A DNA stretch of 64,000 nt from Paenibacillus rubinfantis (GTDB lineage: Bacteria > Bacillota > Bacilli > Paenibacillales > Paenibacillaceae), in NCBI RefSeq assembly GCF_001486505.1, contig NZ_LN909065.1, forward strand, positions 124,001-188,000. Direction: 5' to 3'. The notes beneath the pieces were generated by a model. That model ran no database searches, was not told the DNA's origin, and saw nothing but the letters and a program-made list of their open reading frames with translations. The position numbers were made by a program, and so were the translations under genes. Position 1 is the stretch's first letter. Every line of letters begins with the position of its first letter. Below, in pieces: positions 43,954-52,373 of the stretch.

Positions 43954-44994
43954 TTAGTTGGGTTCGCCTGACGGAAACCCGATCAATTTAACGATATTGA
44001 CGCCAACATCCTTCCCGATGGACAAATGCTGTGTCGCTTCCTTCGATTGGAACGTACGCAGTATCCCCCATCCAGGCAGCTCAACGGTCACTTCGGCATA
44101 ATGCCCCAGGACCATCACTTGCTTGATTCTCCCATCCAACTTCTCGCTATTTACCGCCGGTTCAGTTAAGATGATGTCCTCCGGCCGGATCGCTGCGGTG
44201 ATCTTCCCGCAGAGCCGCTTCTCGTTCGGAAAACGAAGCTCACCGATCCGGAGGTTTTCTTCATCCGCCACCCCCTCCAAAAAGTTCATTTTGCCGATAA
44301 AGCTGGCAACATATAAAGACTCGGGCGTATCGTAAATTTGCTGCGGTCCCGCGATTTGCTCGATTCGCCCGTGATTCATCACCACGATCCGGTCGGAAAG
44401 CGATAGCGCCTCCTCTTGATCATGCGTCACAAAAACCATCGTAAGTCCGGTCTGCATTTGGATGTCCCGAAGTTCCTCACGCATCTCGTGACGCAGCTTC
44501 GCGTCCAGCGCCGAGAACGGCTCGTCCAACAGCAGCACGGACGGCTTGAGCAGCAAGGAGCGGGCCAACGCGACCCGTTGCTGCTGCCCACCCGACAATT
44601 CGGCGGGATGCTTCTTCTCGTAGCCTGATAACCGGACCAGCTTCAGCGCATCGGCCACTGCGGCCCGGATTTCCGACTTGGGCATCTTACGAATCTTCAG
44701 CCCGAAGGCCAAGTTCTCATAAACCGACATATGTGACCATAAATTATAGCTCTGAAAGACCATGGACGTGGGGCGCTTCTCGGGCGGCAGCCCAACAACG
44801 CTACGCCCTTCGATCAGGATTTCGCCCGCATCGGGCTCAAGAAAGCCGCCGATACTGCGTAACACCGTTGTCTTCCCGCAACCCGAGGGACCTAGCAGCG
44901 TGACAAGCTCGCCCTGCTCCACCGTTAAGTTGATGTCGCTGACTCCATCCCCCGTCTTGTAGCGTTTCGTCAAATTTCGTACCGCCAATTGCAT
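43954..44994 (-). CDS. ABC importer ATPase (PotA/FbpC/UgpC type)
   Basis: A 346-residue ATPase. Walker A LLGPSGCGKTT, signature LSGGQQQRVAL, Walker B LLLDEPFSALD, switch VTHDQEEAL, and a C-terminal TOBE domain (about 240-340) with IRPEDIILTEP. The TOBE domain points to uptake of a small ligand rather than export. The ATG at 44994 has AAAGGGG upstream; a longer frame to 45081 overlaps the permease gene. It lies between the two permease genes and the binding-protein gene. Confidence 0.92.
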   Translation of the reverse strand: MQLAVRNLTKRYKTGDGVSDINLTVEQGELVTLLGPSGCGKTTVLRSIGGFLEPDAGEILIEGRSVVGLPPEKRPTSMVFQSYNLWSHMSVYENLAFGLKIRKMPKSEIRAAVADALKLVRLSGYEKKHPAELSGGQQQRVALARSLLLKPSVLLLDEPFSALDAKLRHEMREELRDIQMQTGLTMVFVTHDQEEALSLSDRIVVMNHGRIEQIAGPQQIYDTPESLYVASFIGKMNFLEGVADEENLRIGELRFPNEKRLCGKITAAIRPEDIILTEPAVNSEKLDGRIKQVMVLGHYAEVTVELPGWGILRTFQSKEATQHLSIGKDVGVNIVKLIGFPSGEPN

Positions 44995-45022
44995 GCGATT
45001 ACCCCTTTCTTCCTTGGTCGAC

Positions 45023-45847
45023 TTATTTCGTTTGGAATCCGCTGGCCAACACGTCGGCGCTGACGAGCCGTTGGGCCGCAAGCAGCAAGATGATGGTTGG
45101 CAAGGTCAGAATGATCGAGAACACCGCGCCGGCGCTGCTCGGAAAATCCGAGATAATGGAATACATGACGATCGGCATCGTCTTGAAATCCGGAATGCCG
45201 ACGAGAAACGTCCCTTGCGCTTCGTCCAGCGAATTAAGAAATGTAAAGACCGAAGCGACCATAATGCCGGGCATCGCCATCGGCAGCGTGATGCTCCGAA
45301 ACACCCGAAACGGGGTTGCTCCAACATCCCGCGCCGATTCCTCCTGTGCCTGATGCACGTTGCGGAAAGCTGCCGTAGGGATCCAGGTCATAAACATCAG
45401 CACGTTGATCATATGGATCAAGACGACGCCCAACAGGGTGTTCATGAGACCGATCCGGTAGAACAACACGGCGATCGAGACATACAGCCCCATCTTCGGG
45501 AACGCATGTGTCAACAGGAATGAGAACAAGAACATCCGCTTCAGCGGAAACTGAATTCTGGCGAACGCATAAGCTGCCGGAATGCAGATGAGGATCGATA
45601 ACGCCGTTACGATCGCCGCGATCAAAAATGACAAGGAGATCGAGGAGACGATATCCTCCTTGGCCAATACGAAGTTCCACCATTTGAACCCCCAAGTGGC
45701 CGGCAGGACGTCCGGATAGTTCCACTTCTCGCTAAACGCCAGCACAAGCAAATTCAAAAGCGGGCCGGCAAAAAAGATCGCAAACACGGTGAGCAGCACA
45801 AACTCGATGATTCTTCTCGCCCCTACCTTTTTCCAATACCATCCCAT
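45023..45847 (-). CDS. ABC importer permease (PotC type)
   Basis: A 274-residue permease with six helices and the EAA loop SARDVGATPFRVFRSITLPMAMPGIMVAS. It is the first permease of the importer. The ATG at 45847 has AAGGGAG eight bases upstream; a GTG at 45856 would be too close to it. It starts five bases after the LacI stop codon, so the regulator and importer are one transcript. Confidence 0.9.
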   Translation of the reverse strand: MGWYWKKVGARRIIEFVLLTVFAIFFAGPLLNLLVLAFSEKWNYPDVLPATWGFKWWNFVLAKEDIVSSISLSFLIAAIVTALSILICIPAAYAFARIQFPLKRMFLFSFLLTHAFPKMGLYVSIAVLFYRIGLMNTLLGVVLIHMINVLMFMTWIPTAAFRNVHQAQEESARDVGATPFRVFRSITLPMAMPGIMVASVFTFLNSLDEAQGTFLVGIPDFKTMPIVMYSIISDFPSSAGAVFSIILTLPTIILLLAAQRLVSADVLASGFQTK

Positions 45848-45852
45848 TCGGG

Positions 45853-46887
45853 TCACTCCCTTCCTTCCGTAGATTGGCGGATGACGACTTGACTCTCGTA
45901 TTCCACCAGCTTAGGCAAATCCGCCTCGCCGCGGATCAGCTTGTCCAGCAGCTCCACCGCGTCCCGGCCGATGCCGGTTGCATCCACGCTAACCGTGGAC
46001 AGCGACGGCGAGTACATACGGCCCAGCTCGATGTCGTCGTACCCCATGACCGCAACCTCCTGGGGAATCCGTACGCCGCGTTGAAGCAGCAGCTTCATCG
46101 CACCCAGCGCCAACATGTCGTTTGTCGTAAATAGCGCGGTGCAGCCTTGATCGCGAAATCCCGGGAAGTGCTCCTCCATCAGTTGGAACCCATATGCAAA
46201 GCTGGATTCCGGAGATGGAATCTTCCGCACGTCACCGGATTGCTCTGTGAGGCCGAGTTGTTCCAAGCGGCGGAGGAACCCCGTCAAACGGAGCGAGTGG
46301 CTGCGATGCTCAACCGGACCGGCAATCACGAAAAACTGGCGATGTCCCAACCCGTACAGATACTCGGCCGCTCGGGTGCCGCCGGTCTCATCGTTGCTAA
46401 CGAGATGGATTACGTCGGGATCGTCGGTTGAACCGTTAACCATGAGATAAGGCAGATGAAATTTTTTGACGTAATCAATCACGTTCTTCTGCAGCCGGCT
46501 GACCAGGATCAGTCCGTCTACGCGCTGTTCCAACAAATAATCGGTGGAGCGCAAGCTCATCTCCCGGTCCGTCTTCAAGAAGACGGAGTATCCGCGGGCT
46601 TCCGAAGCGAACAGAATTTCGTCAATGATTTTGCCGTATAACGGATGGGAAACGATCGGCGGCTTCTCACGAAATACGATGACACCGAGATTATTTGTTC
46701 GTTTAGTGACCATGGCCCGGGCAACGGCATTCGGCTTGTAACGGAGGGTTTCCGCTGCTTGCAGCACCCGTTCCTTTACCTCAGGGCTGGCATATCCGTT
46801 GCCGGAAATGACCCGGGAGGCCGTGGACTTGGATACCCCCGCCAATCGGGCGATTTCCCGCAGGCCATGGTTCGGTTTGTTCGTCAA
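45853..46887 (-). CDS. LacI-family transcriptional regulator
   Basis: A 344-residue regulator. The helix-turn-helix and hinge are at residues 8-62 (LREIARLAGVSKSTASRVISGNG, YKPNAVARAM), followed by a periplasmic-binding-like effector domain. It lies inside the operon and is most likely the regulator of it; a double palindrome at 49192-49215 upstream of the first gene is a candidate operator. The start is TTG, overlapping the previous stop by 4 bases, with GGAGAG upstream. Confidence 0.9.
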   Translation of the reverse strand: MTNKPNHGLREIARLAGVSKSTASRVISGNGYASPEVKERVLQAAETLRYKPNAVARAMVTKRTNNLGVIVFREKPPIVSHPLYGKIIDEILFASEARGYSVFLKTDREMSLRSTDYLLEQRVDGLILVSRLQKNVIDYVKKFHLPYLMVNGSTDDPDVIHLVSNDETGGTRAAEYLYGLGHRQFFVIAGPVEHRSHSLRLTGFLRRLEQLGLTEQSGDVRKIPSPESSFAYGFQLMEEHFPGFRDQGCTALFTTNDMLALGAMKLLLQRGVRIPQEVAVMGYDDIELGRMYSPSLSTVSVDATGIGRDAVELLDKLIRGEADLPKLVEYESQVVIRQSTEGRE

Positions 46888-47627
46888 CTTCCGCTCTCTC
46901 CTTCAGGGTTGATCATGTTGGCTTTCACCGCCAGAAGCGCAGCTACATTCCGGGTCGTGATCGAATCGACGCCCATGCCAGCCATTCGCCGCATGTCATC
47001 CGGCTCCGAGACAGTCCACACATAAACCGCCAACCCGACATGTCTCGCCGCAGCGATGAGCTCCGGCCGAACCAACGGATACGGAACGTTTAGCCCGAAA
47101 CATCGCGCCGCGCGGCCTTCATTACAGGCTTGGGCAACGGCCTCAGCATACGAACCGTTCCGAAAGCTGTCGATGTTTACGTTCAGCAGCTTGCGTATGG
47201 ATGGAGTGACGCGATCGGCTTCCAAGGCGACCGAGTATTCACATCCGCTGAAGAACGCTTGATCCGTCATGTCCATTGTCAGCAACATCGCCGCCGCCGG
47301 TTCCAGGCAAGCCGCCGATTTGAGATCGAGGTTCATCGTTCTGCCCGTCTTTTTGATCCAGCGAAGAACGGATTCCAGCGGCAGACGCTCCTCCTGCGAA
47401 AATTCCTCCAGCTCCTCCAACGCCATGTCCGACAAGCGGGTTTGTCGACCGTCCGCAAGCACCACTTCGTCATCGTGAGCCAATACCAGCTTGCCGTCCC
47501 GCGTAATCCGAATATCGTCTTCATAAACGTCGACTCCAAGCGCCAAAGCAGCGTTTAGCGAGGCCAGGGAATGATCCGGATGCCCCATACATCCGGTGTG
47601 GGCGGTGATCAAAGGAAATTGCTTCAT
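46884..47627 (-). CDS. Glycerophosphodiester phosphodiesterase-like protein
   Basis: A 247-residue GDPD-fold (TIM-barrel) protein. The metal-binding EDDIRITRDGKLVLAHDDEV (Glu and His in the usual places) and a C-terminal VYVWTVSEPDDMRRM are clear. The N-terminal motif is AHTGCMGHPDHSL where active enzymes have HRG followed by PENT. The catalytic Arg is thus replaced by Thr. It may hydrolyse an unusual phosphodiester or be altered in activity. No signal peptide is present, so it would act on imported substrate. AAGGAGG precedes the ATG. Confidence 0.8.
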   Translation of the reverse strand: MKQFPLITAHTGCMGHPDHSLASLNAALALGVDVYEDDIRITRDGKLVLAHDDEVVLADGRQTRLSDMALEELEEFSQEERLPLESVLRWIKKTGRTMNLDLKSAACLEPAAAMLLTMDMTDQAFFSGCEYSVALEADRVTPSIRKLLNVNIDSFRNGSYAEAVAQACNEGRAARCFGLNVPYPLVRPELIAAARHVGLAVYVWTVSEPDDMRRMAGMGVDSITTRNVAALLAVKANMINPEGESGS

Positions 47628-47643
47628 GCCATGAACTACCTCC

Positions 47644-48672
47644 TTAGTCGAAATAAATCGGATTGGTAAAGGCGATTAATGTGTTCACTTTACGCACCGT
47701 TCCCCATAACTCGGCTCGCAGCCATTTTCGGGGCTCGGACGAGAGCGGCAATCCGGATAAGCGGAGCCATTTGTCGTCAGAGCGTTCCCCGTTCCACACG
47801 ACCTCCGCGTCCAGCTCTTGGCCCCGGTCGGAGCAGAGAATAAGCTTGAATTTCTGTTCAGGTAAGGACCACAACCCTGGCCGAACCGAGAAATCAATCG
47901 TGATATCGGCTTGCAGCTCTCCTTGATCTTTCGTTTGTGCTTGCGGCGAAGACTGGATCATGGATCCCAGACCATAACTTTGACCGTCCAAGCTAACCGT
48001 CAACAACAGCAGCGGGCCCATCGTCACCGAGGCTCTCCCTTCCCGCAGTGCGTTAACGAGCTGTTCTTCCGTCGTCAACTCGCCTTCCGGGATGCCGAGA
48101 TACGTGACCGACAGCGGATCCCCCGTCTCCTTCTGCGCATGCCAGTCCCGGCCCGATGTCGCAGAGATTCGCAAGCCTTCGTTTAGCCTATCGGTCCATA
48201 GGGCATACGCTCGACGGTTATTGGTCCGGATGGAAGCAAAAGTCTCGGACCAAACCTCGATATAGTCAACCACGGACCAATCCTGAATCTCATATTCCCA
48301 GAAGCATCCGGTACAGGCCGGGCTGCCGATTCGGAACGGATGAGCCAATCCGGCAAGCCCGCCGAGGCGATGCACTTCCTGAATGCCTTCATCGATCTGG
48401 CTGCGATCCGCGCTTCGCCAATCCACATATTCACTTAATCCTATCGTCACCATATGGCCATGGAACGTGGTCCACTCCATCCCGGGAAGGATCAGCAGCC
48501 CGAATTGGCTGGCGATGACATCCTTCCCGGCAAGGCCGGACATCGTGTTATGGTCCGTCAGAGCCATCGCATCAAAACCGAGTTTGACCGCTCCCGCGGC
48601 CAACTCTTCCAGCGTTTGGGAGCCGTCGCTGTGCAGCGTATGGGTATGCAGCTCGCAAGCCAGCCATTTCAT
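47644..48672 (-). CDS. PHP-domain metallohydrolase, CehA/McbA family
   Basis: A 342-residue hydrolase. The PHP motifs are ELHTHTLHSDG (about 8-18), ALTDHNT, GMEW, LAHPFRIG and SATSGRDWH, all metal ligands intact. The CehA/McbA family includes carbaryl esterase and phosphodiester hydrolases. The ATG at 48672 overlaps the previous stop by 4 bases, with GGAGGTG upstream. In many relatives an N-terminal beta domain is fused to this PHP domain; here that part is the separate upstream gene. Confidence 0.88.
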   Translation of the reverse strand: MKWLACELHTHTLHSDGSQTLEELAAGAVKLGFDAMALTDHNTMSGLAGKDVIASQFGLLILPGMEWTTFHGHMVTIGLSEYVDWRSADRSQIDEGIQEVHRLGGLAGLAHPFRIGSPACTGCFWEYEIQDWSVVDYIEVWSETFASIRTNNRRAYALWTDRLNEGLRISATSGRDWHAQKETGDPLSVTYLGIPEGELTTEEQLVNALREGRASVTMGPLLLLTVSLDGQSYGLGSMIQSSPQAQTKDQGELQADITIDFSVRPGLWSLPEQKFKLILCSDRGQELDAEVVWNGERSDDKWLRLSGLPLSSEPRKWLRAELWGTVRKVNTLIAFTNPIYFD

Positions 48673-49139
48673 TGCACCTCCCGCTCCTTTTCCGTCCAAA
48701 TTTGCAGCTTGTAATCACAAGAGTCCGTCACGATGCAGTGGACGCTCAAGGTGGCCTGCCAAGCTCCGGCAGGGAGGGGTCCCGCCATCAATCCGGGGGA
48801 AGCTTGCTCAGCCGAAAGGGTCAGCTCCTGCACCGAGTCATGGCGGTGACACGCTCCCCGATAGCCATTCGGATCGTCCAGCGAGAGCGTGATCAGGTTT
48901 TTCAGCGGCAAATAACGGTCCGCTTGGCTCATCGCCGGTTCCCTTTGCTCCGGCAACAGATAAGCATCAAAGCTTTGCTGAAGCAGCTCCAGCGATCGTT
49001 TGCGGTCCTCCAGCTCCTTCGGGGTATATTCAAACTTCAGTCGCAGCCGGCGGCAGTCCTCATCCAAGTGAAACGGAATTCGGAGATGCGTCTTGGAATA
49101 TTCCGGCAACACACGTCCCATCACATCAAGTATCAGCAC
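48669..49139 (-). CDS. Stand-alone N-terminal beta domain of a CehA/McbA hydrolase
   Basis: A 156-residue protein without signal peptide. Its second half reads NGYRGACHRHDSVQELTLS, then ASPGLMAGPLPAGAWQATL and CDYKLQIW. This matches, from memory, the RGWSG...ATPGY.PGP.P.G.W.V domain found fused N-terminal to CehA/McbA PHP domains. It overlaps the PHP gene by 4 bases, so the two halves should be made together and may form one complex. The start is GTG with AAAGG 12 bases upstream. It is the first gene of the operon. Confidence 0.65.
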   Translation of the reverse strand: MLILDVMGRVLPEYSKTHLRIPFHLDEDCRRLRLKFEYTPKELEDRKRSLELLQQSFDAYLLPEQREPAMSQADRYLPLKNLITLSLDDPNGYRGACHRHDSVQELTLSAEQASPGLMAGPLPAGAWQATLSVHCIVTDSCDYKLQIWTEKEREVQ

Positions 49140-49191
49140 TACGGCTCATCGCCTTTCTTGTTTATCTTGTGGAGTGACAGTTAGAGGACGA

Positions 49192-49215
49192 GTTCCCGCG
49201 TGGGAACGGTCCCAC
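49192..49215. promoter_or_regulatory. Two overlapping palindromes, candidate LacI operator
   Basis: GTTCCCGCGTGGGAAC (49192-49207) and GTGGGAACGGTCCCAC (49200-49215) are perfect 6-bp-armed palindromes sharing eight bases. They lie about 55 bases ahead of the first gene of the operon. The symmetry and CG-rich centre fit LacI-family sites. No promoter is assigned with confidence nearby. Confidence 0.55.
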
Positions 49216-49307
49216 ATGTCTCTCATGGTACAGCTCGAACATCAAGGGGGTATCATCCGTGTGTTAATCTTCTGTAAAGCAACGACAACGCTCTGGATGT
49301 CCCTGAA

Positions 49308-51208
49308 ATCGGGTAGGAGGCTACCCATTAATTGAGTAGCCGACCTCCCACACCACCGTACGTACCGTTCGGTATACGGCGGTTCCTAAGTTTTCGCAGT
49401 TACTTGTCGATAATAATCCGAGAAGAAGAGAAATCCTAAGCCCTTGAGGGTGTTATTTCCGAGGGACTTCGAGAGGACGGGGCTATTGGAGATTCTCCAG
49501 TAGCCCTTTCTCGTGTTTGCGTATTCCCATGCTTTTTGTCCTTGGATTCCGAGCGATTGCAGTTTCTCGAATTTCGTCCTCACTCGTTTCCACTGCTTCC
49601 AGAAGATCATGCGAATCCGCCTTCTCATCCATTCATCCGTGGATTGGAGCATACTTTTCATATCCGCTATTTTGTAGTAGTTGATCCACCCCATGATGTA
49701 GCGTCTAAGCTTTTCGGCTCGTTCTTCATTTCCCATCCCGTTGCTTCTGGACGTGAGCTCCTTTACTTTGGCTTTCATCTTGGCAGCGGATTTCGGATGA
49801 ATGCGGACTCGTGTCTCTCCTTTCCTTTTGTAGAAGGAGAACCCAAGAAATTTAACCTTCCACGCCTCGTCCACCACTGTCTTTTCCCGGTTCACTTTGA
49901 GAAATAACTTCTTTTCAATGAAGGGAAGAATGTTCTCCAGTGTCCGTTCCGCGCTCCTTTTGCTTTTGCTGAAGATCAGGAGATCGTCCGCATAGCGCAC
50001 GAAGCGGTGCCCGCGGCTTTCCAGTTCCTTGTCCAGTTCGTTCAGCATAATGTTGCTGAGAATTGGACTCAGATTGCCCCCTTGCGGTACGCCGATTTCC
50101 GTATCCTCGAAGCGGTGCTTCACGACAACGCCGGCTTTCAGGTACTTGTGGATGAGCGAGATGACCCGCCCGTCTTTAATGGTTCGGGATAAGACTTCCA
50201 CCAATTTGCTTTGGTTAACGGTGTCAAAGAATTTCTCCAAGTCCATATCGACCACGTATTTGTACCCTTCTTCGATGTTTGATTGGCTTCTCTGAATAGC
50301 GTTATGTGCGCTTCTCTTGGGTCGGAATCCGAAACTGTTCTCCGAAAACTGTTTTTCGTAGATCGGGGTAAGCACTTGAGCGATCGCCTGTTGGATAACT
50401 CGGTCAACAACCGTAGGAATTCCCAGGTTTCTCTTCTTTCCGTTCTCTTTCGGGATTTCTACCCTTCGAACAGGATTCGGACGGTAGGTTCCGTCCAGAA
50501 TGGATTCCTTGATGGTTTCTCCGTTCTCTCGGAGATATTGTAGAAGTTCATCTACTCCCATCCCGTCGATTCCGTGAGATCCTTTGTTAGTTTTGACCCG
50601 CTTGAACGCTTCGTTCATGTTGTCTCTGCTAACGATTTTCTCAAGCAACTCGTCCTTCGACTCGGTTGCGTCGGTGCTGTCGGTTTCAGGTATCCGCTCA
50701 GGACTGTGCGCTCCCGCATATTCTCCATGTTCCGCATGTACGTTTTGCGTCGAGCCTTCTCTTCGAAGTTGGCTGCACTTGACTCCTGTTTCGGTACCCT
50801 TCATTAACCCACACCTCCTTAGGTTCAGCCCTTCCCTCAAGTTGTCGACTAACCGAGGTACTATGGCGTCTGCTGACTTCTCATGATAAATCTTGTTTCA
50901 ACCATGATTTGAAATTCATCTCCTCACGTCCATGAGACCTCCCACGGTAAGACGCGTAACTTTCATCCCGTATACCCGCCGCATTTACATCCGCGTGTCC
51001 GTGCAGTTTATTGGATTTCGTCTTGTTTAGCAGACTCATCCCACTTTGGATGCCTGATGCGATTCGTGTTCCTCAGGCCGGGACTTTGCCTCCAGCTTCC
51101 TTCAGATTCCACCTCACGATGGACACCCTTGCTCTTGGCTAATGGTTGGCAACTGCCAGCCCCCATAGCGGACTTTCACCGCCTAGCTACGCGCCATGCG
51201 TGGCGCAC
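49308..51208 (-). mobile_element. Group II intron, probably class IIC
   Basis: About 1901 bases on the minus strand. The 5' end GTGCGCC at 51208 matches the group II consensus GUGYG, and the upstream region carries GTGAAAGTCC-type domain I bases. Domain V is at 49352-49385: paired arms CCGCCGTA/TACGGTGG, a two-base CG bulge and a GAAC loop; the triad reads CGC, as in IIC introns. Domain VI and the 3' end (CCTACCCGAT) follow at 49308. It lies directly behind a terminator hairpin, the IIC target preference. It encodes a reverse transcriptase without HNH domain. Confidence 0.85.
49386..50804 (-). CDS. ltrA: Group II intron reverse transcriptase/maturase
   Basis: A 472-residue protein. The reverse transcriptase domain has YGFRP-like NSFGFRPKRSAHNAI, VVDMDLEKFFDTVN, GVPQGGNLSPILSN and the catalytic FVRYADDLLIF. 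The maturase/thumb domain (about 320-472) has IMGWINYYKIADMKSML and KAWEYANTRKGYWRI. No HNH endonuclease follows, as in class C proteins. The ATG at 50804 has AAGGAGGTG upstream. It ends one base before the intron's domain V. All motifs are intact, so the element may be active. Confidence 0.95.
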   Translation of the reverse strand: MKGTETGVKCSQLRREGSTQNVHAEHGEYAGAHSPERIPETDSTDATESKDELLEKIVSRDNMNEAFKRVKTNKGSHGIDGMGVDELLQYLRENGETIKESILDGTYRPNPVRRVEIPKENGKKRNLGIPTVVDRVIQQAIAQVLTPIYEKQFSENSFGFRPKRSAHNAIQRSQSNIEEGYKYVVDMDLEKFFDTVNQSKLVEVLSRTIKDGRVISLIHKYLKAGVVVKHRFEDTEIGVPQGGNLSPILSNIMLNELDKELESRGHRFVRYADDLLIFSKSKRSAERTLENILPFIEKKLFLKVNREKTVVDEAWKVKFLGFSFYKRKGETRVRIHPKSAAKMKAKVKELTSRSNGMGNEERAEKLRRYIMGWINYYKIADMKSMLQSTDEWMRRRIRMIFWKQWKRVRTKFEKLQSLGIQGQKAWEYANTRKGYWRISNSPVLSKSLGNNTLKGLGFLFFSDYYRQVTAKT

Positions 51209-51245
51209 TAACAAGAAGGACGCGAAGTGGTTCGCGTCCTTCTTG
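51209..51245 (-). terminator. Terminator of the TIM-barrel glycosidase-like gene; intron insertion site
   Basis: A perfect 15-bp stem (CAAGAAGGACGCGAA and its complement) with a CCAC loop on the minus strand, followed by TTA and then the intron 5' end. It lies about 48 bases after the stop codon at 51293. Confidence 0.85.
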
Positions 51246-51292
51246 ATCCATCCTTATTCAATTTCGACAAGCGGTATGCGCGACGAAAGTTT

Positions 51293-52213
51293 TTAACGAT
51301 CTTGCAGCATTTTTTTGAAGGCCGGGTACTGATGAATCGCGATCCCGCCAAAGCCTTTATGCTTCGCATAGTAGGCGGTGATTTCCTCGATCTGGTTGTT
51401 CATGTAGGTCGTACCCTTGTTATAGTACGTAATCTCGTTTGGAATCGTCGAGCCGTTGGGCGGACTGGTCTCCGCCCCGATGTATATCTTCTTGCCCAAT
51501 TTAGCCGCATAATCCGCTTCCGCCAGAGACGCGCGTATTTGTCGATCGGCCGTATCACGATAGGCCATTAAGGATACGGTATCGACGATATCCAATACGA
51601 AATAACTCAGCGGCTTGCGTTGTCCCCCCGTTTCCACGATGACCGGATTTTCTCCCGATGCCAACCACCAAGGGATCGCCGCGTTAAACTCCAGGGGATC
51701 GCCGCTGGCCTTGATTTCACCCGCGATTCTTCTTAACACCTGGATGTACTGATAATTAACCGAACCCCGCTTGGTTTTGTATACCGGCAAAGTGTGCGGT
51801 TCGATATCGTATTGAATGCCGTCAAAGGCGCTGTCCGGGTGGGAGGCATTAAACGACAGAACCTGCCGAAGCTCCGCTACCGCCTCGCGGTGTTGAGCTT
51901 CCAAGGCCCATTCCGCCCTTCCGACCAAGGCAAAGACGCGGATTCCCTCCGCATGCGCTCGGGTGATCAGTTCCTCGTAAGTTGCCGGTTGATCCGGCAG
52001 CGTCTTGCTTGTTCCAATAAACAACAGGTTGATGTCCTGCTCCTTCAAAAACCTCAATAACGCCGTGATCTTGTTCGAATTCGCAGCCGCTTCATAAAAG
52101 TCCCATGCCCAGATCGCTTTGGCTTGCCTCTGCTGTGCTTGGGCCGGGGTGGGTCCGCCGCTGACCAGCGTCATACAGACGACCAGAAACAGCAGGATTG
52201 CCTTGTTCTTCAC
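51293..52213 (-). CDS. Secreted TIM-barrel glycosidase-like protein
   Basis: A 306-residue exported protein. The signal peptide is NKAILLFLVVCMTLVSGGPTPAQA. The mature part reads as a barrel: AIWAWDFYEAAANSNKITALL, DINLLFIGTS, IRVFALVGRAEWAL, FDGIQYDIEPHTLPVY (Asp and Glu of a possible active site), DTVSLMAYRD and KIYIGAETS. I cannot name a family. The start is uncertain: I prefer GTG at 52213 with GAGG upstream; the frame continues to 52357. It follows the pectate-lyase-like gene and ends with the terminator that the intron has used. Confidence 0.65.
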   Translation of the reverse strand: MKNKAILLFLVVCMTLVSGGPTPAQAQQRQAKAIWAWDFYEAAANSNKITALLRFLKEQDINLLFIGTSKTLPDQPATYEELITRAHAEGIRVFALVGRAEWALEAQHREAVAELRQVLSFNASHPDSAFDGIQYDIEPHTLPVYKTKRGSVNYQYIQVLRRIAGEIKASGDPLEFNAAIPWWLASGENPVIVETGGQRKPLSYFVLDIVDTVSLMAYRDTADRQIRASLAEADYAAKLGKKIYIGAETSPPNGSTIPNEITYYNKGTTYMNNQIEEITAYYAKHKGFGGIAIHQYPAFKKMLQDR

Positions 52214-52373
52214 TCGGTCCTCTACACTCCATTCCTTCTCTGATTTCCCCTGCGATGTGCCAAGGGGAGCACCCTCCTCATCACAGGGATATTCGATCCA
52301 GAATGAGATTACCACAAAAAGGTAAATTTCCAAATGATCTGTTTGAACTAATCTCAAGGGAGTTCAGGCCTGA

